Made by a program: the position numbers and the translations under genes
Assembly: GCA_950071875.1 (NCBI GenBank)
Contig: CATMNW010000129.1
Coordinates: forward strand, 1-7,008
Direction: 5' to 3'
Source: an uncultured Erythrobacteraceae bacterium
GTDB taxonomy: Bacteria; Pseudomonadota; Alphaproteobacteria; Sphingomonadales; Sphingomonadaceae
DNA length: 7,008 nt
The notes under the pieces: generated by a model
Told to the model about the DNA's origin: nothing
The model's database searches: none
What the model saw: the letters and a program-made list of their open reading frames with translations, nothing else
In this document: one piece after another, positions 1-5,244 of the stretch
How positions within the stretch are numbered: the stretch's first letter is position 1
Layout of the letters: the number at the start of each line of letters is the position of its first letter

Positions 1-193
1 CCAGCCGGATTTCGGGATAGGTCGGACACGGGAAAGACGCGAACTGATCGGGCGAGACGACCATCACGTCATGCCCCTGCTCGCGCAATTGCTCGCAAGT
101 GGTGGTCAGCGTTCGCACGACGCCGTTCATCTGCGGCAGCCAGGCATCGGTAACTATGGCGATCCGCTGCGGGACCTTTTCGGTCGCAATCAT
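1..193 (-). CDS. GT4-type glycosyltransferase, N-terminal fragment (runs off left edge)
   Basis: The first 64 residues are visible. They begin MIATEKVPQRIAIVTDAWLP and continue with the pattern QMNGVVRTL and later HDVMVVSPDQF. This is the first beta strand and glycine-containing loop (P-x-x-NGV) of the GT-B fold as found in GT4 enzymes such as MgtA/SqdX/PimB-like glycosyl- and mannosyltransferases, which move a sugar from a nucleotide-sugar donor to a lipid or glycan acceptor at the inner face of the membrane. The start codon overlaps the stop of the upstream phosphoesterase as ATGA (190-193), with a GGAAG ribosome binding site (198-202) inside that gene, so translation is probably coupled. 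The donor-binding C-terminal domain lies outside the window, so donor and acceptor cannot be named. Family call is good; substrate is unknown. Confidence 0.82.
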   Translation of the reverse strand, partial: MIATEKVPQRIAIVTDAWLPQMNGVVRTLTTTCEQLREQGHDVMVVSPDQFASFPCPTYPEIRL

Positions 194-1080
194 GCGGCTT
201 CCGAAACCTTTTCGCTGGCGTCGTGACGTCCGGTCTCGCGCCGCGCGACTTCTTCGGGCCAGTTGAGGATCTCCATGGTTCCGTCGAAGTGTTCGACTAG
301 CGCGTTGCATCCTTCGACCCAATCGCCGTCGTTCCAGTACTCGACACCCTCTATGCTGCGGAACTCTGCCGTGTGAATATGGCCGCAAACCACACCGTCC
401 ACGCCGCGCTCGCCCGCGGCGCGTGCCACCACCTCTTCATATTTCGAGATGAATTCGACGGCATTCTTGACCTTGTGCTTGGCGGCCTTTGAAATCGACC
501 AATACGGCAGGCCCACCGCCTTGCGTACGCTCGCCACCCAACCGTTGAGTTTCATCATCAGGTGATATGCCGCGTCACCGACGAAGGCGAGCCAGCGGTG
601 TGCGAGCATGACCGTGTCGAATTCGTCGCCATGCAGAACCATCAGGCGGCGGCCATCCGCCGTTGTGTGGAATGCGGCGCGCATGATTTCGACCCCGCCA
701 AAATCCATCCCTGCAAAGGGCCGAACCATTTCGTCGTGATTGCCCGGGATATAGACGATCCTCGTACCGCGCCGCGCGCGTTTCAGGATCCGCCAAACGA
801 TGTCGTTGTGCTCGGCTGGCCAGTAGAACTTTTTCTTCAACCGCCAGCCGTCGATGATGTCTCCGACGAGATACATCGTTTCGCTGTCGGTATGGTCGAG
901 GAAGTCAATCAGCAGTTCGTGATTGCACCCCTTGGTGCCCAAGTGGACGTCGCTGATCCAGATGGTCCGGAACCGGCGCCTTTCGCCGATTACCCGCTCA
1001 GGTACGGCGGGCTTGATCGACGGAAAACTCGCCACCTTGTGTATGGCATCGAAACCGCGCGGAAAATCGTTCATGGGCAT
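190..1080 (-). CDS. LpxH-like metallophosphoesterase (UDP-2,3-diacylglucosamine diphosphatase superfamily)
   Basis: This 296-residue calcineurin-like phosphoesterase shows all metal-binding motifs in order: D44-V-H46, G73-D-x-x-D77, G113-N-H-D116, H150-G-D152 and G233-H-I-H236. Between the fourth and fifth motifs is a helical insert (about residues 155-215), as in the cap of LpxH. LpxH hydrolyses UDP-2,3-diacylglucosamine to lipid X in lipid A synthesis. However, E. coli LpxH is about 240 residues, and many alphaproteobacteria use the unrelated LpxI for that step. This longer protein next to a glycosyltransferase may therefore act on another nucleotide-linked or phosphorylated lipid; that is inference. 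The start could be residue 1 or Met3: a six-G run (1083-1088) is only 2 nt from the first ATG but 8 nt from the second (1072-1074), so Met3 has the better ribosome spacing. No signal peptide is visible, so it is probably cytoplasmic or peripheral. It overlaps the next gene by 4 bp. Confidence 0.88.
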   Translation of the reverse strand: MPMNDFPRGFDAIHKVASFPSIKPAVPERVIGERRRFRTIWISDVHLGTKGCNHELLIDFLDHTDSETMYLVGDIIDGWRLKKKFYWPAEHNDIVWRILKRARRGTRIVYIPGNHDEMVRPFAGMDFGGVEIMRAAFHTTADGRRLMVLHGDEFDTVMLAHRWLAFVGDAAYHLMMKLNGWVASVRKAVGLPYWSISKAAKHKVKNAVEFISKYEEVVARAAGERGVDGVVCGHIHTAEFRSIEGVEYWNDGDWVEGCNALVEHFDGTMEILNWPEEVARRETGRHDASEKVSEAA

Positions 1081-1082
1081 GG

Positions 1083-1108
1083 CCCCCCGATCAGTGTCGG
1101 GCTTGCCC
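1083..1108 (-). promoter_or_regulatory. G-rich ribosome binding site partly inside a small hairpin
   Basis: On the minus strand the leader of the phosphoesterase gene reads CCCGA (1101-1097), a six-base loop, then TCGGG (1090-1086). Half of the G run that must act as Shine-Dalgarno sequence is thus in a 5-bp stem. An overlapping alternative, GGG (1108-1106) pairing with CCC (1101-1099), would release it. Both structures are small, so any regulatory role is speculative. Confidence 0.3.
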
Positions 1109-1133
1109 TAGCGCAGTATTGTTACATCCCTCG

Positions 1134-1164
1134 CGCAATGCGGTGACGATACGGGGACATTGCG
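1134..1164 (-). terminator. Possible weak terminator hairpin after the quinone oxidoreductase gene
   Basis: A perfect 7-bp inverted repeat (CGCAATG at 1134-1140 and CATTGCG at 1158-1164) with a 17-base loop starts 11 bases past the oxidoreductase stop codon. There is no T run on the minus-strand side, so it is not a classic intrinsic terminator. It might slow polymerase or protect the 3' end, and read-through into the phosphoesterase gene remains possible. Confidence 0.3.
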
Positions 1165-1175
1165 TCAGTCCCGGG

Positions 1176-2186
1176 TCAGTCCGGCGCGACTTCCAGCACG
1201 ATCTTGCCGATATGGTCACCACCTTCCATGCGCGCATGCGCAGGTCCGGCTTCGGCAAGCGGGAAGGTTTCATCCATTACCGGACTGATCGTGCCGTCTT
1301 CGAACAGGGGCCAGGCATGCTGGTAGATCTCGTCGGCCAGAAGCGATTTGAAGTCGTCCGAACGCGGGCGCAGCGTCGAACCGGTCAGCGACAGACGTTT
1401 GCGCATGACGGTCGCCATGTTGATTTCGGCTTTCAGCCCGCCGAGAACCGCAATCGTCACGTGTCGGCCATCTTCGGCAAGGCATTCGATATTGCGCGCG
1501 ACGTAATCACCCGAAACCATGTCGAGCACGACATTCACGCCCTTGCCCCCGGTGAACGCTTTTACCTCTTCGACGAAATCCTGCGTCTTGTAATTGATCG
1601 CCAGATCGCCGCCGAGATCGCGAATCGCCTCGCATTTGTCTTCGCTGCCTGCAGTGGCGATGACCGTCATGCTGAAAGCCTTGGCGAGCTGGATCGCCAT
1701 CGTGCCGATCCCGCTCGTCCCACCATGGACAAGCAATGTTTCCCCATCGGTTGCCCATCCGCGCTCGAAGACGTTGTGCCAGACCGTGAAGAGTGTTTCC
1801 GGTATCGCCGCCGCGACGTCCATCGGCATGTCGCGAGGCACCTGAAGGCAATGCGCCGCATTCGCCAGGCAATATTCCGCATAACCGCCACCCGAAACCA
1901 GGGCGCAAACGCGCCGGCCCAGCATTTCCGGTTGCACCCCGCTTCCCACAGCGGCGATCGTGCCGGCCACTTCGAGGCCCGGTATCGGTGAGGCGCCCGG
2001 CGGCGGCGGATAAAAACCCTGCCTCTGGATTACATCGGGCCGATTGACCCCGGCATAAGCCACGCGGATTAGGACCTGCCCATCACCCGGCTCGGGCAAA
2101 GGCAGCGTTTCGGGCCGCAAAACGTCCGGACCTCCCGGATCGTCATATCCCATCGCGGTCATCGTCTTGGGCAAGTCTGCTGCCAC
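1176..2186 (-). CDS. NAD(P)H-quinone oxidoreductase, PIG3/zeta-crystallin family
   Basis: This 336-residue protein is a zinc-free medium-chain dehydrogenase/reductase. It probably transfers hydride from NADPH to quinones or related electrophiles in the cytoplasm. Residues 48-66 carry the hallmark NRPDVIQRQGFYPPPPGAS, followed by the GLEVAG segment (70-75) of the GroES-like domain. The Rossmann domain has H154-GGTSGIG-161 in place of the usual glycine motif, then the nucleotide-binding strand TVIATAGS (174-181). The C-terminal HIGKIVL (325-331) is typical of the PIG3 subgroup, whose members are about 325 residues. The structural and catalytic zinc ligands of alcohol dehydrogenases are absent, as expected. 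The longest frame begins with GTG at 2184-2186, with GGGGG 5 nt upstream (2192-2196). Met9 at 2160-2162 is an alternative that matches the usual family N-terminus but has no good ribosome site. It is divergent from the DUF1192 gene. The physiological substrate is not shown by the sequence. Confidence 0.92.
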   Translation of the reverse strand: MAADLPKTMTAMGYDDPGGPDVLRPETLPLPEPGDGQVLIRVAYAGVNRPDVIQRQGFYPPPPGASPIPGLEVAGTIAAVGSGVQPEMLGRRVCALVSGGGYAEYCLANAAHCLQVPRDMPMDVAAAIPETLFTVWHNVFERGWATDGETLLVHGGTSGIGTMAIQLAKAFSMTVIATAGSEDKCEAIRDLGGDLAINYKTQDFVEEVKAFTGGKGVNVVLDMVSGDYVARNIECLAEDGRHVTIAVLGGLKAEINMATVMRKRLSLTGSTLRPRSDDFKSLLADEIYQHAWPLFEDGTISPVMDETFPLAEAGPAHARMEGGDHIGKIVLEVAPD

Positions 2187-2203
2187 TCGAGCCCCCGTCA
2201 GCT

Positions 2204-2230
2204 ATTGTGCCACAGTGGCGTCGCGGCCAC
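2204..2230. promoter_or_regulatory. Divergent intergenic palindrome, possible operator/-10 region
   Basis: An 11-bp palindrome GCCAC-A-GTGGC (2209-2219) is followed by another GCCAC (2226-2230), so the centre arm can pair with either neighbour. On the minus strand, CACAAT (2209-2204) next to the palindrome resembles a -10 box for the oxidoreductase gene; no good -35 box is visible. The position would suit a repressor or activator site, but with 5-bp arms in GC-rich DNA chance is possible. Confidence 0.3.
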
Positions 2231-2257
2231 GTTGCGGTGCAATACCCATCGTACCCG

Positions 2258-2287
2258 TTGACAGCAACCGAACTTCCGCGCGACATT
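2258..2287 (+). promoter_or_regulatory. Candidate sigma-70-type promoter of the DUF1192 gene
   Basis: A perfect -35 hexamer TTGACA lies at 2258-2263. At 17-18 bases spacing the -10 region is CGACAT or GACATT (2281-2287), a poor match to TATAAT, as is common in alphaproteobacteria. The expected transcription start, about 35 bases after the -35 box, falls at 2293-2296, next to or on the ATG at 2296. No Shine-Dalgarno sequence precedes that ATG, which agrees with a leaderless or nearly leaderless message. Confidence 0.45.
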
Positions 2288-2295
2288 GTCTTTCA

Positions 2296-2496
2296 ATGGA
2301 TGAAGATGACCGTCCGCGCCTCAAAGGCGATGCCGCAAGCAAGCTGGCGACCGAAGATCTCGGGCCCTATTCGCAGGATGAGTTGCAGGAACGCATTCGC
2401 CTGCTCGAAGCCGAAATCGTTCGTGTCGAAAAGCACAGGCTTTCAGCTGCTGCTCACCGTGACGCGGCCGAAGCCTTGTTCGGGCGAAAGGATTAG
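2296..2496 (+). CDS. DUF1192 family small protein
   Basis: This 66-residue protein begins MDEDDRPRLKGDAASKLATE and then has DLGPYSQDELQERIRLLEAEI, the conserved core of DUF1192, a family of about 60-70 residues known from alphaproteobacteria. The N-terminus is acidic. Residues 28-60 form a likely amphipathic helix or coiled coil (LQERIRLLEAEIVRVEKHR), ending in a basic GRKD tail. No signal peptide or membrane segment is seen. The start at 2296 was chosen because it fits the family length; the frame stays open upstream to an ATG at 2167, but that stretch overlaps the start of the opposite gene and does not look like conserved protein. The function of the family is not known. It lies 129 bp upstream of clpA on the same strand and is separated from it by a hairpin. 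Confidence 0.87.
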   Translation: MDEDDRPRLKGDAASKLATEDLGPYSQDELQERIRLLEAEIVRVEKHRLSAAAHRDAAEALFGRKD

Positions 2497-2506
2497 TTGG
2501 GAGTGC

Positions 2507-2535
2507 GGGGGCTGAAAACCTTCATCCGCGCCCCC
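2507..2535 (+). terminator. Hairpin between the DUF1192 gene and clpA
   Basis: GGGGGC (2507-2512) pairs with GCCCCC (2530-2535). Inside, TGAA (2513-2516) pairs with TTCA (2521-2524) around an AACC tetraloop, leaving a five-base bulge on the 3' side. It begins 10 bases after the DUF1192 stop codon. There is no T tract after it, so termination would be weak or factor-dependent. It overlaps the putative clpA promoter. Confidence 0.4.
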
Positions 2536-2539
2536 ATAT
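2511..2539 (+). promoter_or_regulatory. Candidate heat-shock (RpoH/sigma-32-type) promoter of clpA
   Basis: CCCCATAT at 2532-2539 matches the classical sigma-32 -10 consensus CCCCATnT in full. GCTGAAA at 2511-2517, 14 bases upstream, matches five of seven positions of the -35 consensus CTTGAAA. Transcription would start near 2546, giving clpA a leader of about 80 nt. clp genes are often under heat-shock control, which fits. The consensus is from E. coli and related studies, so use by this organism's RpoH is inferred. Confidence 0.42.
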
Positions 2540-2551
2540 CGCCGGAGCATA

Positions 2552-2582
2552 CAGCTTTGGCTAACCTTCGCCCCATAAGCTG
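2552..2582 (+). repeat. Inverted repeat in the clpA leader
   Basis: CAGCTT (2552-2557) and AAGCTG (2577-2582) form a 6-bp inverted repeat, with an inner GGC/GCC pair (2559-2561 with 2570-2572). If transcription starts near 2546, this is a stem-loop close to the 5' end of the clpA message, where it could affect stability. No pairing with the weak ribosome site GAAAGA (2613-2618) is evident. Confidence 0.25.
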
Positions 2583-2625
2583 CCCAATATTCGCCCTGTG
2601 CGTGTCCGCCACGAAAGATACCTGA

Positions 2626-5019
2626 ATGCCCAGCTTTGCCGCCAACCTCGAGAAAACCCTTCACTCGGCGCTCACCGATGCAGGCGAGCGCCGCCACGAA
2701 TATGCGACGCTCGAACACTTGCTGCTCGCGCTGATCGACGATGAGGATGCGGCGCAGGTGATGACCGCCTGCGGTGTCGATCTGACCGAATTGACCGCCG
2801 TGGTGAAGCAGTATCTCGAGCAGGAATACCAGGCGCTGCAGTCGGACGACAGCGCAGACCCGCAACCGACAGCAGGGTTCCAGCGGGTCATCCAGCGTGC
2901 GATCCTGCATGTGCAGTCTTCAGGAAAGGACACCGTGACCGGCGCGAACGTCCTGGTTGCTCTGTTCTCGGAACGTGACAGCTACGCGGTGTATTTCCTG
3001 CAACAGCAGGACATGAGCCGTCTGGATGCGGTCAGTTTCATCAGCCACGGTATCGGCAAGGGCGGCAAGCAGATCGAGAACCGTGCGGCCGAAGGTGCCG
3101 AAAACACAGAAGCGCAGGGCGAAGAAAAGTCCGGCGAGAAGGGCAAGAAGGAAACCGCTCTCGACCAGTTTACCGTCAATCTGAATAAAAAGGCCGAGGA
3201 TGGCCGCATCGATCCACTTATCGGTCGTGGACCCGAAGTCGACCGGACTGTGCAGATCCTGTGCCGGCGGTCAAAGAACAACCCGCTTTATGTAGGTGAC
3301 CCCGGCGTCGGCAAAACCGCCATTGCCGAAGGCTTGGCGCGCAAGATCGTCGAAGGCGACGTGCCGGAGGTTCTGCTCGAAGCAGTGATCTATTCGCTCG
3401 ATATGGGCGCCTTGCTGGCGGGCACCCGCTATCGTGGCGATTTCGAGGAACGCCTCAAGCAGGTCGTCAACGAACTCGAAGGCATGCCAGAGGCGATCCT
3501 GTTCATCGACGAGATCCACACGGTAATCGGTGCCGGCGCCACCAGCGGCGGGGCGATGGACGCATCGAACCTGCTGAAGCCCGCTCTATCCTCGGGCGCG
3601 ATCCGCTGCATCGGATCGACCACCTACAAGGAGTTCCGCAACCACTTCGAGAAGGACCGCGCACTGCTGCGGCGTTTCCAGAAGATCGATGTGAACGAGC
3701 CGACGATCGAGGATACGGTCAAGATTCTGAAGGGCCTGAAGACCGCATTCCAGGATCACCACAAGGTGACCTATACGGTCGATGCCCTGAAGACCGCGGT
3801 CGAATTGTCCGCACGGTACATCAACGACCGCAAGCTGCCCGACAAGGCCATCGACGTGATCGACGAAGTCGGCGCCATGCAGATGCTGGTGCCGCCGAGC
3901 CGCCGCAAGAAGAAGATCACTGCCCGCGAGATCGAGGCCGTAATCGCGACCATGGCGCGCATCCCGCCGAAATCCGTATCTAAGGACGACAAGAAGGCGC
4001 TCGAAAACCTCGAGCGCGACCTGAAGCATGTCGTCTTCGGGCAGGACTCGGCAGTGCACAAGCTGTCGACCGCGATGAAGCTGAGCCGCGCCGGCCTTCG
4101 CGATCCGGACAAGCCAATCGGCTCGTTCCTGCTCTCCGGCCCGACCGGTGTTGGCAAGACAGAAGTCGCGCGCCAGCTTGCCAGCATCATGGGCATCGAA
4201 CTCAAGCGTTTCGACATGTCCGAATACATGGAACGCCACTCGGTGAGCCGCCTGATCGGCGCGCCTCCGGGCTATGTCGGTTACGATCAGGGCGGCTTGC
4301 TAACCGATGCGGTCGACCAGAACCCGCATTGCGTGCTGCTGCTCGACGAAATCGAAAAAGCGCACCCCGACCTGTTCAACATCCTGTTGCAGGTGATGGA
4401 TAATGGCCGTTTGACCGACCACCACGGCAAGACGGTCGATTTCCGCAATGTCGTGCTGATCATGACGACCAACGCCGGTGCCGCCGATATGGCGCGCCAG
4501 GGAATCGGCTTCGGCGACGTATCCAAGGAAGATGCGAGCGAGGAAGCGGTGAAGCGCATGTTCACACCGGAATTCCGCAACCGTCTCGATGCAGTGGTAC
4601 CCTTTGGCTACCTCGGCAAGGACACGGTTGCCCGGGTCGTCGACAAGTTCATCCTCCAGCTCGAACTGCAGCTGGCCGAACAGAATGTCGAGATCCAGTT
4701 CGACAAGGACAGCCGCGCGTGGCTGGCCGACAAGGGTTATGACCGTCTCTATGGTGCGCGCCCGATGGGCCGGTTGATCCAGGAGAAGATCAAGCAGCCG
4801 CTCGCAGAAGAACTGTTGTTCGGCAAATTGTCCGATGGCGGCGAGGTGTCAGTGACCATGAAGGACGGCAAACCCGCTTTCGAACTCACCCCGGCTCCGC
4901 CCAAGGGGAAGAAGGCCGCTGTCAAGAAGAAGGCTGCACCAAAGAAGAAAGCAGCGCCCAAGAAGCCTGAAGCCGGGGCAGACGATGCTGCCGCCGATGG
5001 CGAAAAGGGTAATGGCTAA
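2626..5019 (+). CDS. clpA: ATP-dependent Clp protease ATP-binding subunit ClpA
   Basis: ClpA is the hexameric AAA+ unfoldase that feeds substrates into the ClpP peptidase in the cytoplasm; with the adaptor ClpS it degrades N-end-rule proteins. The 797-residue protein has the N-domain (about 1-145, starting MPSFAANLEKTLHSAL and HEYATLEHLLLALIDD), a charged linker (about 146-175), and two AAA+ modules. D1 has Walker A G224-DPGVGKT-231, Walker B ILFIDE (291-296), pore-loop Y269 and arginine pair R349-R350. D2 has Walker A G505-PTGVGKT-512, Walker B LLLDE (571-575), pore loop GYVG (549-552), arginine finger region FRNR (650-653) and sensor-2 GAR (710-712). The ClpP-docking tripeptide I627-G-F629 is present and there is no ClpB-type middle coiled coil, so this is ClpA rather than ClpB. 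It is about 40 residues longer than E. coli ClpA because of a Lys/Ala/Pro-rich tail (about 757-797). clpS is not adjacent. The ribosome site GAAAGA (2613-2618) is weak. Confidence 0.97.
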   Translation: MPSFAANLEKTLHSALTDAGERRHEYATLEHLLLALIDDEDAAQVMTACGVDLTELTAVVKQYLEQEYQALQSDDSADPQPTAGFQRVIQRAILHVQSSGKDTVTGANVLVALFSERDSYAVYFLQQQDMSRLDAVSFISHGIGKGGKQIENRAAEGAENTEAQGEEKSGEKGKKETALDQFTVNLNKKAEDGRIDPLIGRGPEVDRTVQILCRRSKNNPLYVGDPGVGKTAIAEGLARKIVEGDVPEVLLEAVIYSLDMGALLAGTRYRGDFEERLKQVVNELEGMPEAILFIDEIHTVIGAGATSGGAMDASNLLKPALSSGAIRCIGSTTYKEFRNHFEKDRALLRRFQKIDVNEPTIEDTVKILKGLKTAFQDHHKVTYTVDALKTAVELSARYINDRKLPDKAIDVIDEVGAMQMLVPPSRRKKKITAREIEAVIATMARIPPKSVSKDDKKALENLERDLKHVVFGQDSAVHKLSTAMKLSRAGLRDPDKPIGSFLLSGPTGVGKTEVARQLASIMGIELKRFDMSEYMERHSVSRLIGAPPGYVGYDQGGLLTDAVDQNPHCVLLLDEIEKAHPDLFNILLQVMDNGRLTDHHGKTVDFRNVVLIMTTNAGAADMARQGIGFGDVSKEDASEEAVKRMFTPEFRNRLDAVVPFGYLGKDTVARVVDKFILQLELQLAEQNVEIQFDKDSRAWLADKGYDRLYGARPMGRLIQEKIKQPLAEELLFGKLSDGGEVSVTMKDGKPAFELTPAPPKGKKAAVKKKAAPKKKAAPKKPEAGADDAAADGEKGNG
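4924..4959 (+). repeat. Tandem KKKAAP repeat encoded in the clpA tail
   Basis: Two 18-base units encode KKKAAP twice (residues 767-772 and 773-778), followed by another KK. The units use different codons for Lys, Ala and Pro (AAG-AAG-AAG-GCT-GCA-CCA versus AAG-AAG-AAA-GCA-GCG-CCC). The peptide repeat is thus kept while the DNA has drifted. The sequence resembles histone H1-like or disordered nucleic-acid-binding tails. Confidence 0.75.
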
Positions 5020-5027
5020 GCTTTGAA

Positions 5028-5069
5028 TGCCCGGGACCGCAGCGACTTTTTTGCTGTAGTTCCCGGGCA
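5028..5069 (+). terminator. Strong hairpin after clpA, likely terminator
   Basis: A perfect 9-bp stem, TGCCCGGGA (5028-5036) with TCCCGGGCA (5061-5069), begins 8 bases past the clpA stop codon. Inside it is a second stem, GCAGC (5039-5043) with GCTGT (5053-5057, one G-T pair). The loop contains six T residues, and only a weak T-rich stretch (AACTTTCT) follows the outer stem. Position and strength argue for transcript termination or 3'-end protection, though the T run is in the loop and not after the stem. Confidence 0.65.
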
Positions 5070-5244
5070 CAACTTTCTCTGCCCGCACAACGATGCGAGT
5101 CCACCGATAGCAAACGGCCGACCAGTTTCGGCGGACCTGAAGCGCGTTTCGGCTACGCATCTTCGTTTAACGATCTGATCGGGCGAGTTCACTAGCGAGT
5201 GTTAGACGGAACCGCCTGCCCACCCTGCGGGTTTCATTCGGACG

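Noticed and set aside
190..1080. The phosphoesterase as the MPE partner of the Exo-Lig-Lhr cluster.
   Set aside because: It has LpxH-like features and a cap insert, lies 4 kb away on the other strand, and is coupled to a glycosyltransferase.
562..1146. A 194-codon open frame on the plus strand.
   Set aside because: It is antisense to the phosphoesterase, which carries all five metal-binding motifs.
1164..1182. A direct repeat GTCAGTCC (1164-1171 and 1175-1182) at the oxidoreductase stop codon.
   Set aside because: Two 8-base copies in GC-rich DNA are not enough to call an attachment site or duplication, and nothing mobile is nearby.
1119..1991. A 290-codon open frame on the plus strand.
   Set aside because: It is the antisense shadow of the quinone oxidoreductase, which has full family motifs. 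The shadow product has no recognisable motifs.
2167..2295. A 43-residue N-terminal extension of the DUF1192 protein.
   Set aside because: The extension overlaps the start of the divergent gene, contains the promoter-like TTGACA and goes beyond the normal family length.
2497..2625. A clpS gene or a CIRCE element upstream of clpA.
   Set aside because: The gap is too short and has no frame resembling ClpS. The CIRCE inverted repeat (TTAGCACTC/GAGTGCTAA) is absent.
5187..5204. A LexA (SOS) box before the exonuclease.
   Set aside because: GTTC and GTTA are separated by 10 bases rather than 7, and the second half is not GTTC.
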